A stretch of DNA of 64,000 nt from Arthrobacter pascens. GTDB lineage: Bacteria > Actinomycetota > Actinomycetes > Actinomycetales > Micrococcaceae. Position numbers and translations under genes: made by a program. The stretch's first letter is position 1; every line of letters begins with the position of its first letter. Under the pieces are notes generated by a model. That model was not told the DNA's origin, searched no databases, and saw only the letters and a program-made list of their open reading frames with translations. The stretch covers positions 3,782,001-3,846,000 of the forward strand of contig NZ_JAUSWY010000001.1 in assembly GCF_030815585.1 (NCBI RefSeq). Reading direction: 5' to 3'. Positions 54,937 through 64,000 of the stretch are shown piece by piece.

Positions 54937-57900
54937 TTAGAGATCCATGTTCATGTTCCCTGACGACCCGGGGAGCTCCTGCTTTTTCTTCTCCCTGGTG
55001 ACCTGGTCCTTCTTGCCGGTGTCTGACGGGCCGGCAGCCTGTTCATCCGCGGGAACCACAACACCGCCCCCCGGGGCAACTACCACCGAGACGAACGTAG
55101 GCGTGCTCGAGCCGGCGAAGGTCACCCGGCCAATGTATGAACCTTCAGCGAGATCCTTCCAGTTCAGCGTCACGACCCCCGACTGGCCGTTTCCAAGCCG
55201 CAGCGGGTTCGGGGTCACCGTGGCATTTCCAACATTCGCCCCCAGCACTGCGGCGTCCACCGATGCCTTGGTGGGCTGGTCGTTGGGACTCGCGTACAGA
55301 TTCACGACGATGGCGTACACACCCGGCGCAGGGTTCGGCACGGAAATGGACTCGCTGGCGGAAGCCGTTTGTGCCAGCAGCACCTGGCCTGCCGGCGTGA
55401 AGACCACCATGTCGAAGTCTGCCGCCTCGTCTGCGGACAAGACGGAGAATTTGGCCAACGGAGATCCTGCCGGAACGGTTACTTCCTTGGCGTAGTTCGA
55501 GGCGTCCGTTTCAAGGGCCAAAGGCCCTGGCACCAGTTCAATGGCTGAGGAATCAGCCTTTGACAGCCCGTCCAGTGTGATGCGGACCGGCACGTTCGTG
55601 CCGGAGACCACCGGAATGCCACCCTGACCCGATCCGACGTCCGAGGTGAATGCCACGTTCGCCGGGGCCACCACGGACTGCGGACGGACGGCGATGGGCG
55701 ATGCCACCTTCTTCCCGGCACCCTCCCAGACCAGGCTGCCCATGGCGAACTGTCCCAGCGCCGCACTGGCGTTTTCGAATCTGACCTTGAAAGTACGCTT
55801 TTCACCCGCGGCGCTGAAGTCAAGGACCGACGGCGTGACCGTCACCTTGACGCCGGGAACCTTGGCCTGGGCGCGGTAGACCCCGGGTGTCAGGGCCGTG
55901 ACGGTTCGCGTGACCTCGATCGTGCCCGTAAGCGCGCCCAGCGCAAATGAGGCAAGGTTCATGTCGCGCGGCGCGGTGGTTCCGAGATCCGGAATACCAA
56001 GGTCCAGGCCAGTCCCCTGGATGAACTTCAGGTAATCTTCCTCGGTGTTGTCGTAGGCCAGGCCGGGATTCACCGCCCTGGCAACGTCCACCTGGCCGGC
56101 GCCGGTGGCGAATACATCTCCGTTCCGGCTTCCGTCCGCCTTCTTAACGTCAGTGGCAGTGGTCATCATGGCTGACTTGACGGTGGCCGGGGACCAGACG
56201 GGGTTCTTGCCGAGCAGCAGGGCACCAAAGCCCGCGACATGCGGCGCGGCCATGGACGTTCCGGACATGATGCCGAACTGGTCACCGCCCGAACTGATGG
56301 GCGACACGCCTGCCAGCACAGCTACGCCAGGCGCGGCAACATCAGGCTTCAGCAGGTCCGAGCCAGTGGCGAGGAGAGGTCCGCGGGAAGAAAACCCCGC
56401 AATCTGCGGCTGTGGTGCAGCCGGCAGCCCGGTGGTGTCCTTGTTGACCAACGCAGCCTTGATGTCTGGATTCGCCGTGATCTTGTCCTTGATCTGCTGC
56501 GTCGCCGGCGGATTCACATGCACTGTGGGGACGGAATGCTGATCAAGGTCCTCAGAAGACGTCTCCAGGTTGACCAGGATCATGCCGATGCCACCCGCCC
56601 TCTGGACCTCGGCACTCTTGGCAACCCGGTCAACAACACCGCGGTCGCAGACCACGATTCTGCCGGTCACCTTGGCGGAGTCCAGCGCGTTCGGAGCGCA
56701 GAGCTCCGGGTTGGCCGCACCGGCCGCGGCCGCATTTGCCGCCAGGACAACGTTGCTGGCGGGAACGGGATTGGCCATGAGGCTGGCGCCACGGAACTTG
56801 CTGCCGTCCTCGAATTCCACGGTTCCCTGCAGCTCCGTTGAGAAGGAACTGGCGGCCACGGTGGTCAACCACGGTGCGCCGTGGTTGACGGTACTGGCGG
56901 TGGGACCTAAGTTGCCTGCCGACGCGGCGACAAAAACACCTGCCGACGCTGCCGAAAGGAACGCCAGCGCCACCGGATCGGTGGTGGTGGAAGGTGTGCC
57001 GGAGATGGAATAGTTCAGTACGTCCACGCCGTCAAGGATGGCCTGGTTGATTGCCGCCACGGATGCAGAGCTGTAGCAACCGCCCGAGGCCGGGTTCTTG
57101 TCTTCCCAGCACACCTTGTAGACGGAAAGCTTTGCCGCCGGGGCCACCCCGCTGGTGACGCCCATGTCGGTTGCGCCAAGGTTGGCCCTGACATTCGCTT
57201 TGCCCGCCGCGGTGCTGGCGGTATGGGTGCCGTGGCCGCCCACATCAACGGGCGAGATGAGCTCCTCGGCTGCGCGGTTCTCCGGCGCCACGTCCCTGAT
57301 GAAATCATCGGCGAAGTAGCGGGCACTCAGCACCTTGGAGTTGCAGGCACTCCCATCGAAGGCAGCCCCGGTGTCTTGGCCCTTCTGGCAGTCGCCAACG
57401 AACGTATCGCCGTCGGACTTCAGCATGGCGATCTTCCCGTCCGCGGCGCGGTAGGGCACCCCCACCTGGGCTGGGCCGGCGAGGGGCCGGACTTCATCAC
57501 CGGCGAAGAACGGGTTGGACGGGGTGTACCCGGAGTCGATAACGCCGACAACAACGCCCTTGCCGGCGTTCTCCTGGCCGCCGAACGTCGTATTCCAGCT
57601 GCCGTTGGGCCCGCTGAGCTTGAGGAAGTCCGTGGTGGAGTAGTCCGGGGCATTCTCCGTGTCCGGGGCAACCACCAGGACGGCCGGGTCCTTGGCGAGC
57701 TTCACGGCCTGTGCGGCGGTGAGATCGGCTGAGAATCCGTTGATGGCTGCAGTGAACTTGCGCTTGATCTGGATGCTCCCGGCGCTGGCAACGTCGTTCT
57801 GCTTCTTCTCAAGGTGGGCCTGGTATTTCTGGACCTCGGGGCGTTCACCGTCCAGCTTGCGGCCGCTCCCGGGCTTGGTAGCCGCGAGGCCTGGAGTGCC

Positions 57901-58128
57901 GCCGTCGTATGTGGCCGCAGGCTTTTCGGCCAGGACCACAATGTAACGGCCGGCCTGGTAGTCGTACGGATTGACGTTCTTTGCTGCTGTAGCCGTATTT
58001 GGCCCGGCGGGCTCCGCGGTAGCGGGGCTCAGCGCCAGCGAGGTAAGGAGGAGCGGCAAACCCACGGCCAACGCCGTCGCTTTGCGGAACCCCCGGCCCC
58101 GCATGGGGCTCTTTCCAGTTGATTTCAC
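54937..58128 (-). CDS. Secreted S8 subtilase with PA domain
   Basis: 1063 aa from GTG 58128; ATG 58104 behind GGAAAG is an alternative. A signal peptide ends near SPATA, and an inhibitor-I9 propeptide follows (YIVVLAEKPAATYDGG, AAINGFSADLTAAQA). Catalytic triad: Asp about 197 in VVVGVIDSGYTP, His about 298 in GGHGTHTAS, Ser about 622 in SGTSMAAPHVAG. A PA domain is inserted before the Ser (GRIVVCDRGVVDRVAKSAEV), and fibronectin-like domains follow. The C-terminus is Lys-rich and lacks a sortase signal. The SSI-like genes converge on it. Confidence 0.93.
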   Translation of the reverse strand: MKSTGKSPMRGRGFRKATALAVGLPLLLTSLALSPATAEPAGPNTATAAKNVNPYDYQAGRYIVVLAEKPAATYDGGTPGLAATKPGSGRKLDGERPEVQKYQAHLEKKQNDVASAGSIQIKRKFTAAINGFSADLTAAQAVKLAKDPAVLVVAPDTENAPDYSTTDFLKLSGPNGSWNTTFGGQENAGKGVVVGVIDSGYTPSNPFFAGDEVRPLAGPAQVGVPYRAADGKIAMLKSDGDTFVGDCQKGQDTGAAFDGSACNSKVLSARYFADDFIRDVAPENRAAEELISPVDVGGHGTHTASTAAGKANVRANLGATDMGVTSGVAPAAKLSVYKVCWEDKNPASGGCYSSASVAAINQAILDGVDVLNYSISGTPSTTTDPVALAFLSAASAGVFVAASAGNLGPTASTVNHGAPWLTTVAASSFSTELQGTVEFEDGSKFRGASLMANPVPASNVVLAANAAAAGAANPELCAPNALDSAKVTGRIVVCDRGVVDRVAKSAEVQRAGGIGMILVNLETSSEDLDQHSVPTVHVNPPATQQIKDKITANPDIKAALVNKDTTGLPAAPQPQIAGFSSRGPLLATGSDLLKPDVAAPGVAVLAGVSPISSGGDQFGIMSGTSMAAPHVAGFGALLLGKNPVWSPATVKSAMMTTATDVKKADGSRNGDVFATGAGQVDVARAVNPGLAYDNTEEDYLKFIQGTGLDLGIPDLGTTAPRDMNLASFALGALTGTIEVTRTVTALTPGVYRAQAKVPGVKVTVTPSVLDFSAAGEKRTFKVRFENASAALGQFAMGSLVWEGAGKKVASPIAVRPQSVVAPANVAFTSDVGSGQGGIPVVSGTNVPVRITLDGLSKADSSAIELVPGPLALETDASNYAKEVTVPAGSPLAKFSVLSADEAADFDMVVFTPAGQVLLAQTASASESISVPNPAPGVYAIVVNLYASPNDQPTKASVDAAVLGANVGNATVTPNPLRLGNGQSGVVTLNWKDLAEGSYIGRVTFAGSSTPTFVSVVVAPGGGVVVPADEQAAGPSDTGKKDQVTREKKKQELPGSSGNMNMDL

Positions 58129-58201
58129 GAGCGACTACACCTTTCATGAGGTACGGGCCCGGCCACGTTGCCGGCCTGAAACGGCTGGAAAGCGGCTTGC
58201 G

Positions 58202-58222
58202 GTATTACAGGTCTTGTAATAC
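58202..58222. promoter_or_regulatory. Inverted repeat upstream of subtilase
   Basis: GTATTACA (58202-58209) and TGTAATAC (58215-58222) are perfect 8-bp arms around GGTCT, 74 bases before the subtilase GTG; an operator for regulated protease expression is likely. The rest of 58129-58431 holds AT-richer promoter-like sequence and no gene that I can support. Confidence 0.6.
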
Positions 58223-58431
58223 GGCGAGACCAGCCGATTCAAACAGTACAGACTGATAGATTAATATGACATAGAGCAGAATGCTCATGATCTTTTCTGT
58301 CACATCGCTCGCTGTAAGCAATGGTCCGATCCTTCGCGCCTGCCCAACCGACGCGATGACGGGACGCAAGAAACGGGGGGCGTCCGCCCAGGGAACGCCA
58401 GCCTCGAGGTTAGTGTTGCGATGGGTGGAAC

Positions 58432-58617
58432 CTACTCGCGCGGTGTCCGGACAACCTCGCTGATCCACTGCCGGGTCTTTTCATCCACAGGGCCCGCTAC
58501 CCGGTTTTCCCTGGCGGCACGGTCCGCCTTAATCTTCTGCAGCACCATCCGGCCCAGCCCGGCGAAAACGGCCACGGCAACAACTTGCAACAGCACGGAT
58601 TTCGAATTATCAGCCAT
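58432..58617 (-). CDS. Small single-helix membrane protein
   Basis: 61 aa, ATG 58617 with AGGA 7 bases upstream. MADNSK is followed by one hydrophobic helix (VLLQVVAVAVFAGLGRMVL) and a charged cytoplasmic part (KIKADRAARENR ... TRQWISEVVRTP). No known family. Codon use and ribosome site fit a real gene; no homology evidence is available. Confidence 0.55.
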   Translation of the reverse strand: MADNSKSVLLQVVAVAVFAGLGRMVLQKIKADRAARENRVAGPVDEKTRQWISEVVRTPRE

Positions 58618-58719
58618 CTAGCAATCCTAGTGACGCTGCGTGCACAGGGCCAGAGCCGCCGCCGTTTCCGGGCGTTCAAGCCGGCTCCGATCTCCATGAC
58701 CGCGGCCTGCCCCGCCGAA

Positions 58720-58749
58720 TACAGGGTGGGGCGCTCCGGCCGGTAGAAT
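58720..58749 (+). promoter_or_regulatory. Candidate purSQL promoter
   Basis: TAGAAT at 58744-58749 is a good -10; TACAGG at 58720-58725, 18 bases upstream, is a possible -35. This leaves a leader of about 120 bases before purS. No PurR box or purine riboswitch is recognised in it. Confidence 0.4.
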
Positions 58750-58877
58750 GGGCTAGCAAGCTCGCGGAGCGCCCGTCCACAAAGTTTAAAAGGCATGTCC
58801 CCAATCACTTCGGAACGGCGTGAGACGGCACCACTCCGCTGCGCCCTTACCCAATGCTCACGCACAGGAGTTGCCGG

Positions 58878-59129
58878 ATGCCCCGGATCGTTGTTGACGT
58901 CATGCCCAAGCCCGAGATTCTGGACCCGCAGGGGAAGGCCATCGTGGGTGCACTCCCTCGTCTGGGCTTCACCAGCTTTAGCTCTGTCCGCCAGGGCAAG
59001 CGCTTTGAACTGACCGTCGACGGCGAGGTGACCGAGGATATCCTGGCCCAGGCCCGCGAAGCCGCAGAGACCCTGCTGTCCAACCCCGTGATCGAAGACG
59101 TCGTCAACGTCGAGGTCGTCGAGGCCTGA
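58878..59129 (+). CDS. purS: Phosphoribosylformylglycinamidine synthase subunit PurS
   Basis: 83 aa; the ATG at 58878 is set by AGGAG 8 bases upstream and the [18 protein letters not shown] opening. PurS bridges PurQ and PurL and channels ammonia in the fourth step of purine synthesis. [22 protein letters not shown] and [15 protein letters not shown] segments are standard for the family (here written [20 protein letters not shown]). One base separates it from purQ. Confidence 0.96.
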   Translation: MPRIVVDVMPKPEILDPQGKAIVGALPRLGFTSFSSVRQGKRFELTVDGEVTEDILAQAREAAETLLSNPVIEDVVNVEVVEA

Positions 59130-59130
59130 G

Positions 59131-59904
59131 ATGACTGAACTTCCTTTGATTGGCGAGGCCATCGCCGTCGCCGCGGAGCCGCGCTTAGCCGGCGCCCGGA
59201 TCGGCGTCGTCACCTTCCCCGGCACCCTTGACGACCGCGACGCCGCCCGCGCAGTCCGGCTCGCCGGCGCCACCCCCGTGGAGCTATGGCACGCCGACAC
59301 AGCCTTGGGCGACGTGGACGCCGTCGTGATTCCCGGCGGCTTCTCCTACGGTGACTACCTCCGCGCCGGCGCCATTGCCCGTTTCGCCCCGCTCATGGCC
59401 AAGATCATCGATGCCGCGAACTCCGACGCCAAGCTGCCCGTGCTGGGCATCTGCAATGGCTTCCAGATCCTGACCGAATCGCACCTGCTCCCCGGCTCCA
59501 TGATCAAGAACGACCACCTGAAGTTCATGTGCCGCGACCAGGTGCTGCGGGTGGAAAACAGCAACACCGCCTGGACGCTCGACTACGAGGCCGGCCAGGA
59601 AATTACCGTGCCGCTGAAGAACCAGGACGGCCAGTACATCGCCGACGAGAAGACCCTGGACGCACTTGAGGCCGAAGGCCGTGTCGTATTCCGCTACGTC
59701 GGCTTCAACCCGAACGGCTCACGCCGCGACATCGCCGGCATCTCCAACTCCGCCGGGAACGTCGTGGGCCTCATGCCGCACCCTGAGCACGCCGTGGAGG
59801 TTGGCTATGGTCCGGAATCGCTGGATGGCATCGGCGGGTCCGATACTGACGGGCTGGGCTTCTTCACCTCCGTACTGAACAAGATTGTGGGAGGCGCCAA
59901 GTGA
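59131..59904 (+). CDS. purQ: Phosphoribosylformylglycinamidine synthase glutaminase PurQ
   Basis: 257 aa class I glutamine amidotransferase supplying ammonia to Pur[20 protein letters not shown] at the start, [17 protein letters not shown], nucleophile Cys in [10 protein letters not shown] and His-Glu in MPHPEHAVE. Its N-terminus is about 20 residues longer than usual ([19 protein letters not shown]). GTGA overlap with purL. Confidence 0.97.
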   Translation: MTELPLIGEAIAVAAEPRLAGARIGVVTFPGTLDDRDAARAVRLAGATPVELWHADTALGDVDAVVIPGGFSYGDYLRAGAIARFAPLMAKIIDAANSDAKLPVLGICNGFQILTESHLLPGSMIKNDHLKFMCRDQVLRVENSNTAWTLDYEAGQEITVPLKNQDGQYIADEKTLDALEAEGRVVFRYVGFNPNGSRRDIAGISNSAGNVVGLMPHPEHAVEVGYGPESLDGIGGSDTDGLGFFTSVLNKIVGGAK

Positions 59905-62219
59905 CCACCTCAGCTGAAACCGTCGGCAAGAAGTTCAACATCGACACCGTCGAGAACGCTGCCAAGACCCCGGACACCGAACTCCCCTGGGCCGAACTGG
60001 GCCTGAAGCAGAACGAGTTCGACGAGGTTGTCAAGGTCCTGGGCCGCCGTCCCACCGGTGCCGAGCTCGCCATGTATTCGGTGATGTGGAGCGAGCACTG
60101 CTCCTACAAGTCCTCGAAGAACCACCTGCGCCAGTTTGGCGAAAAGGTGACCGACGAGATGAAGAAGGACATGCTGGTGGGCATCGGCGAAAACGCCGGC
60201 GTGACCAACCTGGGCGACGGCTGGGCCGTGACGTTCAAGATCGAATCCCACAACTCGCCGTCGTTCGTGGAGCCCTACCAGGGCGCCGCCACCGGCATCG
60301 GCGGTATTGTCCGCGACATCATCTCCATGGGCGCCCGCCCGGTGGCCGTGATGGATCCGCTGCGTTTCGGCGCCATTGACCACCCGGACACCGCCCGCGT
60401 CATGCACGGCGCAGTTGCCGGAATCGGCGGCTACGGAAACTCCCTGGGCCTGCCCAACATCGGCGGAGAAATGGTCTTCGATTCCGTGTACCAGGGCAAC
60501 CCGCTGGTCAACGCGCTGGCCGTCGGCGTGATGCGCCACGAGGACATCCGCCTCGCCAACGCCTCCGGCAAGGGCAACAAGGTGGTGCTGTTCGGCGCCC
60601 GCACCGGTGGCGACGGAATCGGCGGCGCCTCCGTGCTGGCCTCCGAGTCCTTCGACGACACCAAGCCGTCAAAGCGCCCCGCCGTCCAGGTGGGCGACCC
60701 GTTCGCCGAAAAAGTCCTGATCGAGTGCTGCCTGGAGCTGTTCAAGGGTTCACTGGTTGAGGGCATCCAGGACCTGGGCGCCGCAGGTATCTCCTGCGCC
60801 ACGTCCGAGCTCGCTTCCAACGGCGACGGCGGCATGGAAGTTGAACTGACCTCTTGCCTGCTGCGGGACCCCACCCTGACCCCCGGCGAAATCCTGATGT
60901 CCGAGTCGCAGGAACGCATGATGGCAGTGGTCACCCCGGAGAACGTTGCTGCTTTCGAAGCGGTCATGGACAAGTGGGCCGTGGAGTACTCCTGGCTGGG
61001 CGAGGTGACTGATACCGGTCGCCTGATCATCACGTGGGACGGCGAGGTCATCGTCGACGTGGATCCGCGGACCGTGGCCCACGACGGTCCGGTCTACGAC
61101 CGCCCGTACGCGCGCCCCGAATGGCAGGACTCCGTCCAGGCCGATGCCTTCACCGGTTCCGTCCAGGATGCGGGCCGCCCTTCCGCCCCCGCTGAACTGG
61201 CAGCTGCGGTCACCGAGCTCATCTCCTCACCGAACATGTGCGACAAGTCCTGGATCACCAACCAGTACGACCGCTACGTCGGCGGCAACACAGCTATGGC
61301 TATGCCGGACGATGCCGGCGTGGTCCGGGTTGACGAGGAAACCGGCTTGGGCGTGGCCCTGGCCACCGACGCCAACGGCCGGTACACCTACCTCGATCCG
61401 TACCACGGTGCGCAGTTGGCCCTGGCCGAGGCCTACCGCAACGTGGCCACCTCCGGCGCGGTGCCGATGGCCGTCAGCGACTGCCTGAACTTCGGCTCCC
61501 CCGAGGACCCGGACGTCATGTGGCAGCTTGCCGAGGCCATCCGCGGCCTGTCCGACGCCTGCATGGTGCTGGGTATCCCGGTCACCGGCGGCAACGTCTC
61601 CCTGTACAACCAGACCGGGACCACGCCCATTCACCCCTCCCCGGTGGTGGCGGTCCTGGGCAAGTTCGACGACGTCGCCCGCCGCACGCCGTCGGGCTGG
61701 CGCGAGGACGGCCAGGCAATCTACCTGCTGGGCACGACGGCGGCCGAACTGGACGGTTCGGAATGGTCGAACCTGCGCGGTCACCTCGGTGGGCTGCCGC
61801 CAAAGGTTGACCTTGCCGCCGAGCGCGCCCTAGGTGAGATCCTGATCAACGCGTCCCGGGACGGCATGGTGGATTCGGCGCACGACCTCTCCGAAGGCGG
61901 CCTCGCAGCAGCCCTGGTGGAGTCCTCGCTGCGCTATGGCGTGGGCGCACGGATCGCGCTGCAGGACGTCATGGACCGCGACGGTGTGGACCTGTTCACG
62001 GCACTGTTCTCCGAGACCCAGGGCCGCGCCATTGTGGGCGTCCCCCGGTCCGAGGAGGTCCGATTCAAGGACATGTGCACCGCCCGCGGCTTCGAACACC
62101 TGCGGATCGGTGTGGTGGACGCGGCCAGCGGCCAGCTGGCGATCAACGGCGTCGAGACCCTGTCCCTTGACGCCCTCCGCGAAGCCCATGAGGCCACCCT
62201 GCCGAAATACTTCGGCTAG
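59901..62219 (+). CDS. purL: Phosphoribosylformylglycinamidine synthase PurL
   Basis: 772 aa small-type PurL, GTG start overlapping purQ. Converts FGAR, ATP and ammonia to FGAM. Characteristic blocks are [45 protein letters not shown], the linker-domain metal/ATP sites and the second AIRS repeat ([34 protein letters not shown]). Last gene of purSQL; a two-tier terminator follows. Confidence 0.97.
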   Translation: MTTSAETVGKKFNIDTVENAAKTPDTELPWAELGLKQNEFDEVVKVLGRRPTGAELAMYSVMWSEHCSYKSSKNHLRQFGEKVTDEMKKDMLVGIGENAGVTNLGDGWAVTFKIESHNSPSFVEPYQGAATGIGGIVRDIISMGARPVAVMDPLRFGAIDHPDTARVMHGAVAGIGGYGNSLGLPNIGGEMVFDSVYQGNPLVNALAVGVMRHEDIRLANASGKGNKVVLFGARTGGDGIGGASVLASESFDDTKPSKRPAVQVGDPFAEKVLIECCLELFKGSLVEGIQDLGAAGISCATSELASNGDGGMEVELTSCLLRDPTLTPGEILMSESQERMMAVVTPENVAAFEAVMDKWAVEYSWLGEVTDTGRLIITWDGEVIVDVDPRTVAHDGPVYDRPYARPEWQDSVQADAFTGSVQDAGRPSAPAELAAAVTELISSPNMCDKSWITNQYDRYVGGNTAMAMPDDAGVVRVDEETGLGVALATDANGRYTYLDPYHGAQLALAEAYRNVATSGAVPMAVSDCLNFGSPEDPDVMWQLAEAIRGLSDACMVLGIPVTGGNVSLYNQTGTTPIHPSPVVAVLGKFDDVARRTPSGWREDGQAIYLLGTTAAELDGSEWSNLRGHLGGLPPKVDLAAERALGEILINASRDGMVDSAHDLSEGGLAAALVESSLRYGVGARIALQDVMDRDGVDLFTALFSETQGRAIVGVPRSEEVRFKDMCTARGFEHLRIGVVDAASGQLAINGVETLSLDALREAHEATLPKYFG

Positions 62220-62229
62220 GACCGCACCG

Positions 62230-62306
62230 AATCCGCGGCGGTTCCGGACCTCCGCATCCCTGAGCCGGGATGCGAAGCCCCGGAACGGCCGCGGATTTTC
62301 GTTTTA
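62230..62306 (+). terminator. Two-tier terminator of purSQL
   Basis: An outer 18-bp stem (62230-62247 with 62280-62297, one mismatch) encloses an inner CGCATCCC/GGGATGCG hairpin (62253-62274) and runs into TTTTCGTTTTA. The T-tract also supplies the -10-like TAACAT of the next gene. Confidence 0.92.
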
Positions 62307-62317
62307 ACATTTTGATT

Positions 62318-63124
62318 ATGGGCAAGGTCGCAAGATTCCTGAGTTTCCCAGCGGTGTTGTTCTTCATCCTGGTCTCTGCGGCACCAACACCAACAGCTGC
62401 CTACCCCCGCAGCATGGCCGCCCTGGGCGACTCCATGACGCAGGCCACCAATGCCTGCTGCGCGGAAGGCAACCACCCTGCCCAATCCTGGTCCACCGGG
62501 GATGGCAAGGACGACGGCGTGAAGAGCCACTATGAACGGCTGCTCCGCCTGCAGCCTGGAATCTCTGGAAGGAATCACAACGACTCCCAGAGCGGCGCCA
62601 AGGTGGCAGACCTTCCAGCCCAGGCTGCCCTTGCCGCCAGTCAGAAGGCGGCCTACATCACCATCCTCGTGGGAGCCAACGACCTTTGCACCCCGTCAGT
62701 GGAAACAATGACTTCCGAGGCCCATTTCGCGGCAAATCTGAAGCAGGCGTTGGCTATCTTGGACCAGATGCGCCCCAGGCCACAGGTCTTTGTCAGCAGC
62801 ATCCCGGACATCCATCAGTTGTGGGCTGTTCTGCACACAAATGCCACTGCGCAGTCCGTCTGGTCGGCTGCGGAAATGTGCCAGTCCATGCTTGCCAGGT
62901 CCAACACCGAGGAGGCGCGCCAGCAGGTGGTGCGGAGGGAAGTCGCCTTCAACGCGATCCTCTCCAACACATGTGCGGCGTACGCCGGCACTTGCCGTAG
63001 CGACGGTGGAGCTGTGTATGAATATCAGTTCACCACAGACGACGTGAGCACCATCGATTACTTCCATCCAAGCCTGCAGGGTCAGGCCAGGCTGGCGGAG
63101 ATCACCTGGGAAGCGGCCTGGTAG
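62318..63124 (+). CDS. Secreted SGNH-family hydrolase
   Basis: 268 aa. The signal peptide (FLSFPAVLFFILVSAAPTPTAA) is followed by SGNH block I MAALGDSMTQ with the nucleophile Ser, block III LVGANDLC and block V TIDYFHPS with Asp/His. Six or so Cys suggest disulfides in the exported enzyme. Likely an esterase or lipase. The ATG at 62318 has no ribosome site; TAACAT at 62305-62310 places a start of transcription at or next to the ATG, so it may be leaderless. Confidence 0.87.
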   Translation: MGKVARFLSFPAVLFFILVSAAPTPTAAYPRSMAALGDSMTQATNACCAEGNHPAQSWSTGDGKDDGVKSHYERLLRLQPGISGRNHNDSQSGAKVADLPAQAALAASQKAAYITILVGANDLCTPSVETMTSEAHFAANLKQALAILDQMRPRPQVFVSSIPDIHQLWAVLHTNATAQSVWSAAEMCQSMLARSNTEEARQQVVRREVAFNAILSNTCAAYAGTCRSDGGAVYEYQFTTDDVSTIDYFHPSLQGQARLAEITWEAAW

Positions 63125-63153
63125 GAGCCACCCCGAGGAACGAAGAGCTGCAG

Positions 63154-63447
63154 TCAGTCTTCACTGTGAAGTTCCCGCTGCCTCGTGCTGAGGAGTTCAA
63201 ACTCCGGCCGGGCAGCCATAAAACGTTCGACGGCGGTCAGCACCTCCACGACATGCGCCCGGTCTGCTGCCACAAGGCCGGCCCCCACCTGGGAGCGCCG
63301 ATACTGCTCGTGGTCCCCCACCTCTGCCACGGAGACGTCGTAGCGGCGCTTTACCTCGGCGAGCAGCGGCCTGATGACGGAGCGTTTCTCCTTCAGGCTC
63401 TGGACGTCGCCTAACAGGATGTCGAATTCGATCCAGCCGATCCACAT
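63154..63447 (-). CDS. DUF503 (YlxP-like) protein
   Basis: 97 aa. MWIGWIEFDILLGDVQSLKEKRSVIRPLLAEVKRRYDVSVAEV-type sequence is the DUF503 pattern (core DVQSLKEKRSVIRPLL). In many bacteria ylxP lies beside rbfA and is linked to ribosome maturation; here it is isolated. It follows the TPR-protein gene on the same strand with a 39-base gap. Confidence 0.88.
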   Translation of the reverse strand: MWIGWIEFDILLGDVQSLKEKRSVIRPLLAEVKRRYDVSVAEVGDHEQYRRSQVGAGLVAADRAHVVEVLTAVERFMAARPEFELLSTRQRELHSED

Positions 63448-63486
63448 GTCCTCATGCTACCCATCGGGATGGTCCAGGGTCTCTGT

Positions 63487-64000
63487 TCACCCGGCGGCCA
63501 GGGCCTGTTCGCACCCTTGGATGGCCTCACGCGCATGCTGTTGCTGCACCGGTGTTCCCGCCCGTTCGGCCCATTGTTCGGCCAGCTGGAACTCCACCAG
63601 CGCCTCGGCAAACCGGCGGGCACCGTGCAGCTCCCAGCCCAGGTTGTTGTGCAGCGCCACCATCCAGCGCCGGGTACTCGGATCATGAGCGGTGGACGCA
63701 TACTCCAGCGCGCTCCGAGTCCAGAGTTCCGCATGCGCGGAGTCGGCGATGGCAAGCATGTGCAGCGCGTCCACGGCGAGGAACTCCTCGCCGAGGTGAT
63801 CGCCGAGCTCGGCCGCCTGCTCGAACAAGGGCACGGCCATGGCAGCGTGGCCGCTTGAGTTCAGGACCCGCCCCCGCTCCAGCAGGACACGGATGCCAAC
63901 GGTGGGTTCCTCCGCGTCGATCAAGTCCAGCAGGGCATCGGCCTCGTCGAAGCGGCCCTGCAGGCCGATGGCCCGCCCCAGCTGTGTTGCGAGTTCCGCC
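63487..64000 (-). CDS. TPR-repeat protein, 3' part
   Basis: The frame is open to the right edge, so the N-terminal part is outside the window; the TTG at 63924 is not taken as a start. The visible 171 residues are helical tandem repeats with TPR spacing (LGRAIGLQGRFDEADALLD, ALEYASTAHDPSTRRWMVALHNNLGWELH, RFAEALVEFQLAEQWAERA). Such proteins act as scaffolds; the partner is unknown. Confidence 0.8.
   Translation of the reverse strand, partial: AELATQLGRAIGLQGRFDEADALLDLIDAEEPTVGIRVLLERGRVLNSSGHAAMAVPLFEQAAELGDHLGEEFLAVDALHMLAIADSAHAELWTRSALEYASTAHDPSTRRWMVALHNNLGWELHGARRFAEALVEFQLAEQWAERAGTPVQQQHAREAIQGCEQALAAG

Overview
The window is ordinary chromosome from a high-GC actinobacterium, most likely Micrococcaceae of the Arthrobacter/Pseudarthrobacter type. 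Supporting signs are strong GC bias at third codon positions, frequent GTG/TTG starts, 4-base ATGA/GTGA overlaps between genes, a RamB-aceA-aceB glyoxylate locus, a small SRP RNA just upstream of a very long Pro/Ala-rich dnaX, and an aspartokinase gene with an internal beta-subunit start. I see no phage, insertion sequence, CRISPR array, rRNA or replication origin. One tRNA (Ser-GGA) is present.

Layout. 1-2.8 kb: the 3' end of tgt and a convergent YhhQ-type queuosine-precursor transporter, separated by a single AbiEi/DUF559-like gene that is flanked by inverted palindromic elements. 3-6.1 kb: two TetR-controlled envelope modules, each with a visible repeated operator. 6.1-12.5 kb: a serpin lipoprotein, an MHS-family transporter preceded by a coupled 27-codon ORF, and a divergent two-component system plus TAXI lipoprotein whose response-regulator frame is broken by one extra G. 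12.6-17.7 kb: ramB divergent from aceA, then aceB, with 32-bp tandem repeats and long palindromes between the genes. 17.7-20.1 kb: an MFS carrier and a 2-hydroxyacid dehydrogenase.

20.1-29.1 kb is a sugar-catabolic locus. A ROK repressor is divergent from an isomerase, an oxidoreductase, an ABC binding protein, two permeases, a second oxidoreductase and a second isomerase. The oxidoreductase/TIM-barrel pairs and the absence of a glycosidase or kinase fit a 3-keto-glycoside or anhydrosugar route. 29.1-42.5 kb is a mixed stretch: GNAT, glycosyltransferase, DsbA/FrnE, TetR, LytR_C with a small ParB/Srx-like protein, HAD, Stealth phosphotransferase, phosphoesterase, glutathione peroxidase, an M23 endopeptidase with a repeat tail, a MarR/MFS pair and an MpaB-type oxygenase.

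42.5-51.7 kb holds tRNA-Ser, SRP RNA, dnaX, recR, an ABC exporter and lysC. The dnaX frame contains A_AAA_AAG, the heptamer that drives frameshifting in E. coli dnaX. 51.8-58.6 kb holds two small tandem paralogs, an OhrR-like regulator, and a cassette in which two subtilisin-inhibitor-like proteins bracket a glycosylase-like gene, with a large secreted subtilase convergent to it. 58.7-64 kb carries purS-purQ-purL with an elaborate terminator, an SGNH hydrolase, a DUF503 protein and the 3' part of a TPR protein running off the edge.
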